From a virus, in IMG/VR virus record IMGVR_UViG_3300027977_002218, positions 1-31,587 of that record: 31,587 nt of DNA; one strand, given 5' to 3'. The notes beneath the pieces are model-generated. The model saw only the letters and a program-made list of their open reading frames with translations. It made no database searches and had not been told where the DNA came from. Shown here one piece after another: positions 8,354 to 17,514 of this stretch (its first letter is position 1; each line of letters opens with the position of its first letter). Position numbers and translations under genes: made by a program.

Positions 8354-9024
8354 TCTGGTAAATATATAAACGGATGAAAACTTGTACAGTGCTTAGTGGG
8401 ATAAAAAATATTTTTAGCATTACTTAAAAATGCAATCCACCAACTAAATGTACCATTACTAATGATAATATTATTACATTTTCTACCAAAATTAATTGTG
8501 TTAATTGCAGTATCTTCGTATATGCTCATATTATACTCTTTAACTAATGTCTGTATAAAATTACTAGTAGGTGAATCACTTGAAATAAAGATTTTATCAT
8601 ATTTTATTTTAGATATACACTCTCTGTAATAATCTATACCCGGGTTAAAACGCTCAGCGTCATCTAATCTTACATGAATAAACAGATCGTTATTTTCATG
8701 TTTATCTAAATTAAACAAAGATTTAATATCTTGTTTATATGTTTTTATAAAATCTATATTTTGAAAGAATCCTTCGTATAAAATACCGTGATTCAGCTCA
8801 TTATTATATTGAAGTAGCGGCATGAGATGTTCATCATTATAATAAACATATGTCTCATTTATCTTCGTACCAGAATAAAAATTAAAGTTAAGAACTTTAC
8901 ATTCTTCAGTACTAAAGTATTGATGTACTTTATAATTGTATTTTTTTGCTAATAAAGCTAAACCAACATTTTGAAATATGTGATTACCTAAACGGGCACC
9001 TTGAGTTTGAATTAATCTTAACAT
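8338..9024 (-). CDS. Alpha-1,2-fucosyltransferase-like, GT11 family
   Basis: A 228-residue GT11-type enzyme. Family marks are GARLGNHIFQ (9-18, the usual GGLGNQxFQ), IHVRLDD (116-122, equivalent to the HxRRxD motif that binds GDP-fucose) and ISNGTFSWW (188-196). GT11 proteins transfer fucose from GDP-fucose to galactose in O-antigens and related glycans. The second Arg of HxRRxD is replaced by Leu, so donor preference may differ. It is shorter than typical bacterial members (about 280-300). It overlaps the downstream gene by 16 bp and follows a methyltransferase gene by 2 nt. Confidence 0.75.
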   Translation of the reverse strand: MLRLIQTQGARLGNHIFQNVGLALLAKKYNYKVHQYFSTEECKVLNFNFYSGTKINETYVYYNDEHLMPLLQYNNELNHGILYEGFFQNIDFIKTYKQDIKSLFNLDKHENNDLFIHVRLDDAERFNPGIDYYRECISKIKYDKIFISSDSPTSNFIQTLVKEYNMSIYEDTAINTINFGRKCNNIIISNGTFSWWIAFLSNAKNIFYPTKHCTSFHPFIYLPEWNGI

Positions 9025-9026
9025 TT

Positions 9027-9629
9027 TTATTGTTTAATAAAACATGTTTGTCTGCCTTTAAATAGTAATTTATACTTCTTTTCTAGAAGAAAAGGTATTA
9101 GTAATTTACCTTTACCTCCTAGAGATTCCTCATCATTGTGAAAACCTTTTTCAAAAGTAAAACCTACATCAGTATCGTCAATTAAAATAATAGCATCGTC
9201 ATTAAGTTTATTTTCAGCAACTTCAAACGCTTCAAGATGTTTTTCGGCATGATTAGGTAATTCAACATCCCATGCATCTAGATATAAAAAATCAATTTTA
9301 GAAGTAAAATCTTTTAAAAATTTTATACCATCTCCATTATAAACGTTAGACTGCTTATTTAAATTATACTTTTTAAGTTCTTTTAATGTTAACTTAGAAC
9401 ATTCAATATCGATATCAATAGTATGAAACTCTTTAGCCGATCGAGCTAAAAGTAAAGAACTATGACCATCATTACAGCATTCATAATTGTATTCATCTAA
9501 TGGATGATCGCATGGTTTTCTCATCGACCCTATCTCAACAATAATAGGCTCTTTTACTGTAAGAAAACTTAAAGCTTTTTTAAGAAAAGTATAAGGTCTT
9601 TTTCGAATAGATTGATTAACATTATACAT
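9027..9629 (-). CDS. Class I SAM-dependent methyltransferase
   Basis: A 200-residue protein with motif I IVEIGSMRKP (30-39), in which the glycine loop is altered, then an acidic strand (FHTIDIDIE), KIDFLYLDAWDVE, and IILIDDTDVG. The last two are placed like the metal- or acceptor-binding acidic strands of the methyltransferase 24 group. Context suggests a sugar substrate. A TTGAAA/TAAAAT promoter-like sequence overlaps the end of the upstream gene and stops 6 nt before the ATG. Substrate unknown. Confidence 0.65.
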   Translation of the reverse strand: MYNVNQSIRKRPYTFLKKALSFLTVKEPIIVEIGSMRKPCDHPLDEYNYECCNDGHSSLLLARSAKEFHTIDIDIECSKLTLKELKKYNLNKQSNVYNGDGIKFLKDFTSKIDFLYLDAWDVELPNHAEKHLEAFEVAENKLNDDAIILIDDTDVGFTFEKGFHNDEESLGGKGKLLIPFLLEKKYKLLFKGRQTCFIKQ

Positions 9630-9635
9630 AATAAT

Positions 9636-9663
9636 ATTTTATATTTTATATAATGTATTTCAA
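9636..9663 (-). promoter_or_regulatory. Promoter upstream of the 9027-9629 gene
   Basis: Minus strand TTGAAA (9658-9663), 16-nt spacer, TAAAAT (9636-9641), 6 nt, ATG. The sequence is extremely AT-rich, so a chance match is possible; the spacing agrees with other promoters in the window. Confidence 0.3.
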
Positions 9664-10541
9664 CATATAAAATTTTCTAATTTTTTAGAATGTATATGCA
9701 AATTGCATATAGGTATCTTGTTATCGTTATATATAACGTATGGAACTTTATCAAAAATAACTTTAATTTTATTGTGAATAATTGCAGCTCCTGAATAATG
9801 AACCTCATCGGCATAACCAGGTGGTTGATTATGGTTTGTACCACCTAAATGCTGGCCGTAAGACGCTCCATCAAATAGTGTACCAGTTTTATCAAAATTA
9901 TCATTGCTAGGTTCAAACGGCAAAGTAGGTAAATAATCAATTGTGCCAGGCTTATAATTGTATATGATATCAATTAATTGCATCTCTGATAAATGGGGAT
10001 ACTTTGTTGCCTGCATTACATGACTGTAACTTTTTGTTAATAACTGATCTAAACATTTATTAAATTTCGTAAAATACTCTAAACTATTACAATAAACAAA
10101 ACCAGCTGAGGCTATCTGATATCCGACCCGTGTAAAATAAATTGAAGGGGGTAAACTGTCTAAATGCTTAAAATCAGAGTATACTAGATTGTCATACTCC
10201 AAGTGAATAAACTTCTCAATATTATTATCTCTACAATATGTATAGAGTACAAACAATCTAAAAAGAGAAGTATACCAGAACGGACACCAAACAAGAGGTG
10301 TATAATACTCTTTACACTTTCTATAAAATTCAATTGATTCTTCTCTTATATAATTGTTGATATAATCATTAGATAAAATAATAGGCTCGGTATTCAGGTA
10401 TTTTTTTGTTTGATCTATGCTTATCTGAGCATAGGGAGGTATTTGTTCAAATACCCATTGATTAGGAGTAAATTCGTGACCATATGGTAATTTTTTATAG
10501 TCAATATGTACGTATATAGCTTTCAAAGTTAAATTTTCCAA
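9660..10541 (-). CDS. Putative GT-A fold glycosyltransferase
   Basis: A 293-residue protein. LEYDNLV (114-120) is a plausible DxD-like metal/nucleotide-sugar site after a helix carrying R and Y residues, as in GT-A enzymes that act on surface glycans. A later aromatic, glycine-rich region (ASYGQHLGG, NQPPGYADE) could be the acceptor lid. There is no signal peptide. The start overlaps the end of the upstream two-domain glycosyltransferase by 13 bp. I do not recognise the exact family. Function is inferred from the DxD-like motif and from the neighbours. Confidence 0.5.
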   Translation of the reverse strand: MENLTLKAIYVHIDYKKLPYGHEFTPNQWVFEQIPPYAQISIDQTKKYLNTEPIILSNDYINNYIREESIEFYRKCKEYYTPLVWCPFWYTSLFRLFVLYTYCRDNNIEKFIHLEYDNLVYSDFKHLDSLPPSIYFTRVGYQIASAGFVYCNSLEYFTKFNKCLDQLLTKSYSHVMQATKYPHLSEMQLIDIIYNYKPGTIDYLPTLPFEPSNDNFDKTGTLFDGASYGQHLGGTNHNQPPGYADEVHYSGAAIIHNKIKVIFDKVPYVIYNDNKIPICNLHIHSKKLENFIC

Positions 10542-12190
10542 GAGTGTATAGATAGTATAGATTTATCTGTTTTGCATGCATTTGCAATTGTGTTTTTAAT
10601 ATCTACATCGTTCCAATCTTGTCCTTGATTGAGGTCTCTACCGTCATTAATTTGTTCAAGATGTTTAAACGTATACAAATTAGGGTAAAATTCGTTTACA
10701 TAATTAGCATATGTTTCATATTCTGAAAAATGGTATACTGCATTAAGTCTAGTGCCTATTTTTAGTAAAAGATCTTTAGCTGTAGTACATCCCGTACGAC
10801 TTAAAAAGCTTTTTGTAATATTTTTATTAAAAAGTCCTAAATCCCCAATACCGGTATGGGTAAGAGATTTATTAAGATTAAATGTATTTTTATTAAAATG
10901 AAAATATGGAAAATGGTTTTGTTTCCATCCGTAGTACCAAATAGGTTTTTCATTTATAAATAGGTTTATTTTTTTTAAAATAATAGTATCACTGTCTAAA
11001 GCAAAATAGTATTCTGATATACATTGCTCAAAAAACATTTTTAAGAATTGCTGATAAGTCCAATTAGGTCTAAAAGATATAAACGATTTATCTGGTACAT
11101 CTAATACGTCTCTGTCATTTATATAAATTATCTTACTATCACTTACCTTGTTTTTAATGCTATGAGGTGAACATACAAATATATTTTTTGAATCTAAATT
11201 GTTTAAAGCATACTCTATAACATATTTTAGTTTAAGTTCATCTTTTTCTGCTACAGGTATAAACAAATCGTAATTGGTATTATCTGTTACTTTATTTTTA
11301 ACATAATCTTTATTATACAGTTTGGGTAATGTTTTAAAACTACCAAAGTATTGTTTTTCTATTTCTTCTTCATTATTAAATGGTTGATACCATTTACAAT
11401 TATTAACTGTAGAGCGTTTAAGTAAAATGTTTTGTACATAGTTAAACCAAAGATGTCCTATGATAATATTACGTTTAAATACATCTTGATTGTAATAATT
11501 TTCCACGGAATCTTGACTTGATACACTTTGATGTTCGATATGGAAGCAGACCGGGGGGAGTTTATTAATATTTTTACACTTACATAATAAGTTAAACATT
11601 GTAAAGAAATATGTATCCCAGTAAAAGCTGCCTAAGATTAAATCTTCAAAATTATTGCGCACCTGTAACCAGGTTTCTTTTTTAACTAAAAAAGCATCAA
11701 AACCATGAACAGAGTACGATTCTAATACAGGTTCTTGAGATAGGGAATCTATATCTTCAATATGCATTCTAGTGATGGGGTAACACTCTACCCCATCTTC
11801 AAGTATTTTTAATACGCGATCAGATAAAATAATATCATTATTTAAAAATAAGAAATAGTCACAATCAGTTTGAGACAAAACATCAAATATTTCTTTTACT
11901 GATGGTAACTCTTTTTGATTGTTGTCAATTTCTCTTTTCTTTAAGTTATATTCTATTTTTAAACCTTCGTGCTGAAAGTAATTATGTATAAGTGTATTAG
12001 ACTTAATAGTTAACTTATTAAGTGTAGTGAAATTATCGTACTTTATATTTTCAGTATTAAAGCATATATTGTATAGTTGAATATTAGGGTTTTTGCTTTT
12101 AATCTTTAAAAGACTTTCAATACAAAAACGCTCTCTCTTTACGAGATCTTCATATTTTTTAAAACCATTTATACCAATAGCAATTTTCAT
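10529..12190 (-). CDS. Two-domain putative glycosyltransferase
   Basis: At 553 residues this is the largest gene of the block. It appears to hold two GT-A-like units. The first has YFLFLNNDIIL (112-122), placing an acidic metal site at about N117-D119. The second begins near residue 308 (DLFIPVAEKDEL) and has YFALDSDTIIL with D399-S-D401, a good DxD. Between them are aromatic-rich helices. Two-domain enzymes of this type can add two sugars in turn, but that is inference. Its ATG overlaps the stop of the upstream glycosyltransferase in an ATGA arrangement (12187-12190). Confidence 0.6.
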   Translation of the reverse strand: MKIAIGINGFKKYEDLVKRERFCIESLLKIKSKNPNIQLYNICFNTENIKYDNFTTLNKLTIKSNTLIHNYFQHEGLKIEYNLKKREIDNNQKELPSVKEIFDVLSQTDCDYFLFLNNDIILSDRVLKILEDGVECYPITRMHIEDIDSLSQEPVLESYSVHGFDAFLVKKETWLQVRNNFEDLILGSFYWDTYFFTMFNLLCKCKNINKLPPVCFHIEHQSVSSQDSVENYYNQDVFKRNIIIGHLWFNYVQNILLKRSTVNNCKWYQPFNNEEEIEKQYFGSFKTLPKLYNKDYVKNKVTDNTNYDLFIPVAEKDELKLKYVIEYALNNLDSKNIFVCSPHSIKNKVSDSKIIYINDRDVLDVPDKSFISFRPNWTYQQFLKMFFEQCISEYYFALDSDTIILKKINLFINEKPIWYYGWKQNHFPYFHFNKNTFNLNKSLTHTGIGDLGLFNKNITKSFLSRTGCTTAKDLLLKIGTRLNAVYHFSEYETYANYVNEFYPNLYTFKHLEQINDGRDLNQGQDWNDVDIKNTIANACKTDKSILSIHSWKI

Positions 12191-12960
12191 GACTTAAATT
12201 TTTTAAGTTTAGTTATAACCCAATCTTTATTAACGTCTGGTATTTGATTGACCATTACACCGTGCTTTTTCACAAAATATTCCCATTCTTTTTGGATTCT
12301 TTGTTCCCGAGATCCATCTGGACGATCGCCCTGAAGTCTTGAGACAGCATTCGGATTATTCATTATTAGTTCATCTGAACCTGTAATATCAGCAAACCAC
12401 CAAAAAGGTGCTGCATAGTCTTGTCGGGACTCTCTATAAGCTAAATCAATATCAAAAGGATCTCTAAAATTTGTATCATACAGACCGGTCTTTTCATAAC
12501 AAGTTTTGTGGTGATAGGTAAACTCATTGCACATATTTTTATAAAAAGATACACTGATATCGTTTTTATATTCAACAGTTAGACGGGGCGTACGTTTACC
12601 AGGCTCACCTGATTCCCAAGAAGTAGAAACAAAAGAAAAATATTTTAACCCTGATTCTTTTGAAGCTAGAATGTATTTCTCAAAAATATCTGGTGATTTT
12701 AGTAACATATCATCTTCGATGATAAAAATATGTTCGCAGTTTCTTTGAAGTAAAAAGTTAATACAGTCATTTCTACAAACAGATGGATAGACGTTTTCAG
12801 TATGTTGTATCCAATTACCGTTGTAATTTTCTATATATTTGTTTCCACCGTTAACAGTAACAAGTGTATTAATTTTATTGAACGGTAGTGTTTCGTGTAA
12901 TTTTTTGTAATAGGATTCTGAATTATAGGTAACTATACCTACGCCAATTTTTTCTTTCAT
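12187..12960 (-). CDS. GT2-like glycosyltransferase, paralogue of 13631-14416
   Basis: A 257-residue GT-A enzyme. N-terminal IGVGIVTYNSESY is the usual nucleotide-binding strand; IIEDDMLLK has the DxD-like acids E82-D83-D84; FWWFADITGSDE near residue 190 is shared with the paralogue downstream of gene 47. The frame is open 10 codons upstream, but ATG 12960 overlaps the preceding stop as ATGA and gives the same N-terminus as the paralogue, so I use it. Probably transfers a sugar to a glycan in the host cytoplasm. Confidence 0.72.
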   Translation of the reverse strand: MKEKIGVGIVTYNSESYYKKLHETLPFNKINTLVTVNGGNKYIENYNGNWIQHTENVYPSVCRNDCINFLLQRNCEHIFIIEDDMLLKSPDIFEKYILASKESGLKYFSFVSTSWESGEPGKRTPRLTVEYKNDISVSFYKNMCNEFTYHHKTCYEKTGLYDTNFRDPFDIDLAYRESRQDYAAPFWWFADITGSDELIMNNPNAVSRLQGDRPDGSREQRIQKEWEYFVKKHGVMVNQIPDVNKDWVITKLKKFKS

Positions 12961-13634
12961 TGTTTTTGGGCTAAAACCCAACCTATACATGGTCGGTTTA
13001 TGTCATTGTTAAGTTTTATTTGTGTATAATCAGGCCAGGACAAATATGTATATATATGTTTAATATAATCTTCATTGCCCCATTGCCCTGAAACCAATAT
13101 CTTAAAATTGTTTTTAATTAGTAAGTATATAATATACTGCACTGTAATACCAGTGAAAAAATAAAAGGGCTCACCGTGAGGTATGTTTATTACTGGAAAG
13201 TTACTATAAAAATAACCACCGGTTATTAAATGTTTTTTAATATTTTTAATAGATTCTTCAATTTCCATTAAGTGTTCAAAAATTTGATTTGCAAAGCAAA
13301 AATCAAAATCTTTATCTAAATTACTATCATGTAAATTTTCTATATCATGTTTATCATTAATCCAATAATCGCAGTCAACCCATTTATCTTTAGGGAACAT
13401 TTTACATTCTGGATCATATAAACCACCAAAGCTTAATAATTTTTTTGATGTTAAATTAAATTGCTTTACGTATTGTGAAAAATAAAAGGTAGCAGGCAGC
13501 CGAGCTGCGTCTTTATTTTTCCAAAAATTTAAATCTGTTATTTTGTTTTTAACAAAATTAAAATCAAACTCTTTACAAAAGTTTAAATTTTGTTGATGTA
13601 TATTATAAACTGTTTGTACATTTATTTTGTTCAT
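12957..13634 (-). CDS. SAM-dependent methyltransferase-like protein
   Basis: A 225-residue protein lying between two paralogous glycosyltransferases and overlapping both by 4 bp. Motif I is unusual, LLSFGGLYDPE (66-76), without a full GxGxG loop, but DFCFANQIFEHLMEIE (111-126) is the characteristic methyltransferase 11 segment and GGYFYSNFPV follows where the product strand is expected. Likely a class I methyltransferase acting on a sugar or glycan intermediate. Binding of SAM cannot be confirmed from the loop alone. Confidence 0.6.
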   Translation of the reverse strand: MNKINVQTVYNIHQQNLNFCKEFDFNFVKNKITDLNFWKNKDAARLPATFYFSQYVKQFNLTSKKLLSFGGLYDPECKMFPKDKWVDCDYWINDKHDIENLHDSNLDKDFDFCFANQIFEHLMEIEESIKNIKKHLITGGYFYSNFPVINIPHGEPFYFFTGITVQYIIYLLIKNNFKILVSGQWGNEDYIKHIYTYLSWPDYTQIKLNNDINRPCIGWVLAQKQ

Positions 13635-14416
13635 AATTTTGGTTTTATTTTTTTTAGATAAATCATAGTTTCTTCTTTTGTAGATGTTATAGCGTGAGGA
13701 TTCCGGACGTCAAAACCAAATTTTTTAGCAAAGTGATCTGCTGCTTTATGAAAATTTTCAATCCATTTTTGATCTTTACGAATTTCACTACCAGAATGAC
13801 CTTTATCTATTTCTTCTATATAATTGCTACTATCTGCAATGTCAGCAAACCAACGAAACGGGGGATGCATACCCGCTTTAATGATAGCAGCTGTATGATC
13901 AACATGTTCCATAGCATTATAATAAAATTCATCCATTAAACCTATTTCTTCAATACATTTTTTTGTATACATTGAAAAAGCCCCATATACGTTGGGATAT
14001 AAACATATAGACACATTTGGTGAATAGTCAATTTTTAAACGAATTGCAGGTGTACCGTCGGGTTTATAGTTATCTACACCGTGAAACGCAAAATTGAAAT
14101 GCTGAATACCTGATAACTTTGAAGCGTTTATATATTTTTCAAAAACTATTTTATCCTTTATAATAATATCATCCTCTAAAAGAAAAATATAGTCATTATC
14201 TTTAAGTAGATTTAGTGCTTGGTTTTTTGCCTTACCAACACCCTGTTTCGAGGGAGTATTGTTATGTACAAAAAACTTACCTCCGTCTAATTGTTTTTCT
14301 CCATCGTTAACAATAACAATATTACTCGTAGAAATTCCAACAAGAGACTTGATTAATTTTTTAAGATAATCAGGTCTATCACACGTAATAATACCTATTC
14401 CAATTTTAGTGCTCAT
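13631..14416 (-). CDS. GT2-like glycosyltransferase
   Basis: A 261-residue GT-A enzyme: IGIGIITCDRPDYL at the N-terminus, VNDGE at about 37-40 and FLLEDDIIIK with E81-D82-D83 as the metal/nucleotide-sugar site. FRWFADIADSS is shared with the second GT2 gene of the block. It is the first gene of the glycan block and overlaps the end of gene 47 by 11 bp, so the block is joined to the recombination operon without a promoter gap. Sugar and acceptor are unknown. Confidence 0.75.
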   Translation of the reverse strand: MSTKIGIGIITCDRPDYLKKLIKSLVGISTSNIVIVNDGEKQLDGGKFFVHNNTPSKQGVGKAKNQALNLLKDNDYIFLLEDDIIIKDKIVFEKYINASKLSGIQHFNFAFHGVDNYKPDGTPAIRLKIDYSPNVSICLYPNVYGAFSMYTKKCIEEIGLMDEFYYNAMEHVDHTAAIIKAGMHPPFRWFADIADSSNYIEEIDKGHSGSEIRKDQKWIENFHKAADHFAKKFGFDVRNPHAITSTKEETMIYLKKIKPKL

Positions 14417-15467
14417 TTACAGTTTGAGAAATTCTATAAAGATCAATACATTTATTCAGAATATCTTTCTTAGGCACTGGTGTATCTAAAAGATTAACAA
14501 ACTCATGCAAGGCAGTATCAATATCTATAGATACTTCGTTAAGCTCAGTAGCAGATAACTGTACAGATTCGAAAATATTAAAATCAGTTCGAACATGTCG
14601 GGGTTTATACTGATTAAACTTAGAAAGCATTAAATTTAAAACCTGCTCGTTAACATTTCTATCAATACAAAGACTCACAAAGTTATTTTGTAATTCATCA
14701 GAAACGTTTTCTAAGTTAATTTTATTATCAAGAAGATCTGATATTTTAATTTTTTTATGTTTTGGTGTTGTATGATTCTCTACTAGCTCAAGTGAAAGGT
14801 TATCAGTATCTAAAATAGTAAAACCTTTTGTTTGTTCTCTATCTCCAAAATCTAATTCATAAGGTGAACCGAGATAGATAATTGATTTACCATTTGTATA
14901 CTTTCTATGGTCTCGGCAATGAAAATGCCCGGTAATAACAAGCTTGGATTTATCCAATAACGACTCACTCTCAAACCCATGATCACATACTTTGTGAGAG
15001 CTCATTTTAAAATTAAGAATCTCAAAATGACCTACAATAATATCACATAAAGGAATCTCTTGTAAATCTATTCCCCAAGGACAGAATACAAATTTTTTGT
15101 TGTTTATTGTTTGTGCAACTAATTCTTGATACACAGTGACATTTTTATACCCATTAAGAATAGATATTGAGTTAATATCTGACTTATCTTTGTAATAACA
15201 GTCATGATTACCAGTTATAGTTACAATGTTGTAGTTAGAAAGTATATCAAAGAATTTACGAGCACAATGAATAGTATTAACTCCAATCTCATGACGATTG
15301 TGAAAAATATCTCCAGCTATAATAATATCCTTGATATATCTAAGCTTTAACTCTTGATCAAGCCATCGAGCAAAGTCTAAAGCTATTTCATGCCAAGTAT
15401 GAGCGTTCTGATGCACGCCTAAGTGTATATCAGAAATACAAGCTACTTTGTTCGAACTAAAATGCAT
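14406..15467 (-). CDS. 47: Recombination endonuclease subunit gp47 (Mre11/SbcD-like)
   Basis: Metallophosphoesterase nuclease subunit that works with gp46. The catalytic motifs are all present: DIH (D13, H15), GDIFHNR (D53), GNHD (86-89), VGHFE and ITGHFHCRD. The length (353) is close to T4 gp47 (339). It overlaps the gene 55 stop by 1 bp (TGATG arrangement), placing it in the leftward operon uvsY-uvsW-55-47. In T4 and relatives genes 47 and 46 are close together; here thirteen glycan genes lie between them. Confidence 0.95.
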   Translation of the reverse strand: MHFSSNKVACISDIHLGVHQNAHTWHEIALDFARWLDQELKLRYIKDIIIAGDIFHNRHEIGVNTIHCARKFFDILSNYNIVTITGNHDCYYKDKSDINSISILNGYKNVTVYQELVAQTINNKKFVFCPWGIDLQEIPLCDIIVGHFEILNFKMSSHKVCDHGFESESLLDKSKLVITGHFHCRDHRKYTNGKSIIYLGSPYELDFGDREQTKGFTILDTDNLSLELVENHTTPKHKKIKISDLLDNKINLENVSDELQNNFVSLCIDRNVNEQVLNLMLSKFNQYKPRHVRTDFNIFESVQLSATELNEVSIDIDTALHEFVNLLDTPVPKKDILNKCIDLYRISQTVNEH

Positions 15468-16036
15468 CAGGCGTTCTCTTGACGGTACGAATCGTCATAA
15501 TCACTATCAAACTTTGTATTTTTCTGAGAAGGGATTTGACCTGACTCAGTTAAAAGGGTATATACCTCAGTTTGATAACGATGAATAGTGTCATGCTCTT
15601 TCTTTTCTTTTTTAATACGATTCTGAAAAGCTCTATAAGCTACCTTTGTAAAATAAGAGAAAGGGTTATAACCAGACTTACACTTAAAGCGCTGACGGGT
15701 TACTGCTGTTATCATCTTTATAATAGCATCTCCGATCATTTCTTCTTTATAAGAATAGTTAATAAAATTCTGGGCATAACCAAGACGGGTAGCAATCTTT
15801 TGAATCATGTCAGCTAATTCAGAAGGTATATCTTTACCTCCCTGTTCGTAATACTGGATAATAAAATTTTCCATCTCGATAGGATCGACGTAATTAGGTT
15901 TTAACTCCTCTTTAGTTCTCCTTACACGTTTCTTTTTTTTCTTTGGTTCAGAATCCCATAAAGAAGTAAAGTCCTCCTCATTCGGATCATTAACAAATTC
16001 TTCATCTTTTATTTTTCTTTTACGAGGAAACGGCAT
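15467..16036 (-). CDS. 55: Late-transcription sigma factor, T4 gp55-like
   Basis: Divergent sigma factor that directs host RNA polymerase to T4-type late promoters. The segment NFINYSYKEEMIGDAI and the following KSGYNPFSYFTKVAYRAFQNRI match the sigma region 2-like core of gp55. The N-terminus is highly basic (KKKKKRVRRTKEE). ATG 16036 gives 189 residues, close to T4 gp55 (185). The frame can start 12 codons earlier at a TTG that overlaps the uvsW stop, but that adds a hydrophobic tail with no family counterpart. Candidate late promoters (NNTAAATA) on the right side of the window would be its targets. Confidence 0.88.
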   Translation of the reverse strand: MPFPRKRKIKDEEFVNDPNEEDFTSLWDSEPKKKKKRVRRTKEELKPNYVDPIEMENFIIQYYEQGGKDIPSELADMIQKIATRLGYAQNFINYSYKEEMIGDAIIKMITAVTRQRFKCKSGYNPFSYFTKVAYRAFQNRIKKEKKEHDTIHRYQTEVYTLLTESGQIPSQKNTKFDSDYDDSYRQENA

Positions 16037-16068
16037 AATAAGTAAGTCTATTATAAATTGACAATAAA

Positions 16069-17514
16069 TCAACTCTCTGTTAATTCAGTGACAGAATAAG
16101 GTATTTGTTCTCTATCGTATAGAGCTAATCTTTCTACCATATGTTTGTTACCGTAACGAAGGTTATCCCAAATATCAAAAATTGTAGCTAATTTCTTACT
16201 GGAATGTTTTCTTAAACTTCTGCCAATAGACTGAATAATTTTAATACGTGCTTTGCCAATAGCAGCAAAAATAATATTATGAAGGTTCTTAATATTAATA
16301 CCTGTAGAGAATATCTTAGAGATAGCAATACAAGCTACATTATCGTGTTCTTCCATAAGCTTACGAATCATTTCTCGTTCTTCAATTTCAATAGCACCAT
16401 GTACAAAGTGTACTTGCTTATTGGTACTTTCCCGTAATACCCTTAATAACTCTTCCCCATGAGCAATTCTATCTACCATAATAAGAGTATTTTTATCTGA
16501 CTTATTAACTAATTTTATAATGATTGCGTTTCTATACGGGTTAGTTTGTAACCAGGTTATCTCCTCTTCATAACCTGCAGTTGGATTATGCATAGATGGT
16601 GTAGTAAATTGAGGGATGTTTTTATAGGTTAATTTTAAAGCAGCTACATGAACTTGAGAAATATAATTTTGATCTCTCAAATCTATTGATTCTTTAAAAT
16701 AGATAACTCTACCTATCTTCCCGAAAATGTTCCATTGGTCGATTTTATAGTCTGGCAGAGTTCCTGTAAATCCGTAGCGAAAAAGTGCAGGAATTTGCTC
16801 AACAACTTTGTTAATTTTGTTTCCATATTTTAGTTTGTGTACCTCGTCAATAACAAGCAATTTAATATCTTTTAGTAAAGATAGATCTTGTTTTTCAGAG
16901 AGTAAAATTTGTGCATTTGAGATTACTATCTTAGCATTCTTATCTGGTTCTGTAGAGCCAGTCCACTTAGTAATTTCGGATTCCGGTATTCCGTAGTCAA
17001 TAAAGTCAGAGTACGTTTGCGCAACAAGCTGTATATCAGGAACAAGTATTAGAGCCTTAAAGTCGTGTTGATCCTGGATAGATTTAACTAAAGTAGCAAT
17101 AACAAGAGTTTTACCTGCTGAGGTAGGTAAAATAATAACCCCTGATTTGTTTTTTAAAGCTAACTTAACCGACTCTTCTTGATAATCTCTAAGATCAAGA
17201 TTTAGTTTTGTTAAATTCTCTTTTAATTCAGGTATAAAAATTATATCTTTAAACTTGTCTGTTAATTCAATATTGAATTGAATATCTTGGTTTTGTAAAA
17301 ATTCTAAAATAGAAAATATCAAACGAGGCTCAAACCTACCTTGAGGGGTTATAGCATAAAGTCTGGTCTGAGGTCTATAACCTATAGCGTAACGGCGCTT
17401 AAAGACTTGCTGTTTGTCTTCAACCGAAAAATGCTCTCTAATATTCGGTAAGTAATCTGAGACTATTATACCTTTCTTTCGAGTAGAGTCGTAATCAAGA
17501 GTTATTTGTACCAT
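16069..17514 (-). CDS. uvsW: ATP-dependent helicase UvsW
   Basis: Superfamily 2 helicase that unwinds branched DNA and R-loops in T4 recombination and the switch from origin-dependent replication. Motif I PTSAGKT (130-136), motif II DEVH (223-226), motif III FTGT (249-252) and motif VI QSIGRSLR are intact. The 481-residue length matches T4 UvsW (about 500). The N-terminal 110 residues form the small UvsW-type DNA-binding region. Its ATG overlaps the uvsY stop (TAATG), as expected for coupled translation. Confidence 0.93.
   Translation of the reverse strand: MVQITLDYDSTRKKGIIVSDYLPNIREHFSVEDKQQVFKRRYAIGYRPQTRLYAITPQGRFEPRLIFSILEFLQNQDIQFNIELTDKFKDIIFIPELKENLTKLNLDLRDYQEESVKLALKNKSGVIILPTSAGKTLVIATLVKSIQDQHDFKALILVPDIQLVAQTYSDFIDYGIPESEITKWTGSTEPDKNAKIVISNAQILLSEKQDLSLLKDIKLLVIDEVHKLKYGNKINKVVEQIPALFRYGFTGTLPDYKIDQWNIFGKIGRVIYFKESIDLRDQNYISQVHVAALKLTYKNIPQFTTPSMHNPTAGYEEEITWLQTNPYRNAIIIKLVNKSDKNTLIMVDRIAHGEELLRVLRESTNKQVHFVHGAIEIEEREMIRKLMEEHDNVACIAISKIFSTGINIKNLHNIIFAAIGKARIKIIQSIGRSLRKHSSKKLATIFDIWDNLRYGNKHMVERLALYDREQIPYSVTELTES

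Noticed and set aside
16036-16072. Longer gp55 start at a TTG overlapping the uvsW stop
   Set aside because: Adds a hydrophobic 12-residue tail; ATG 16036 gives the family length.
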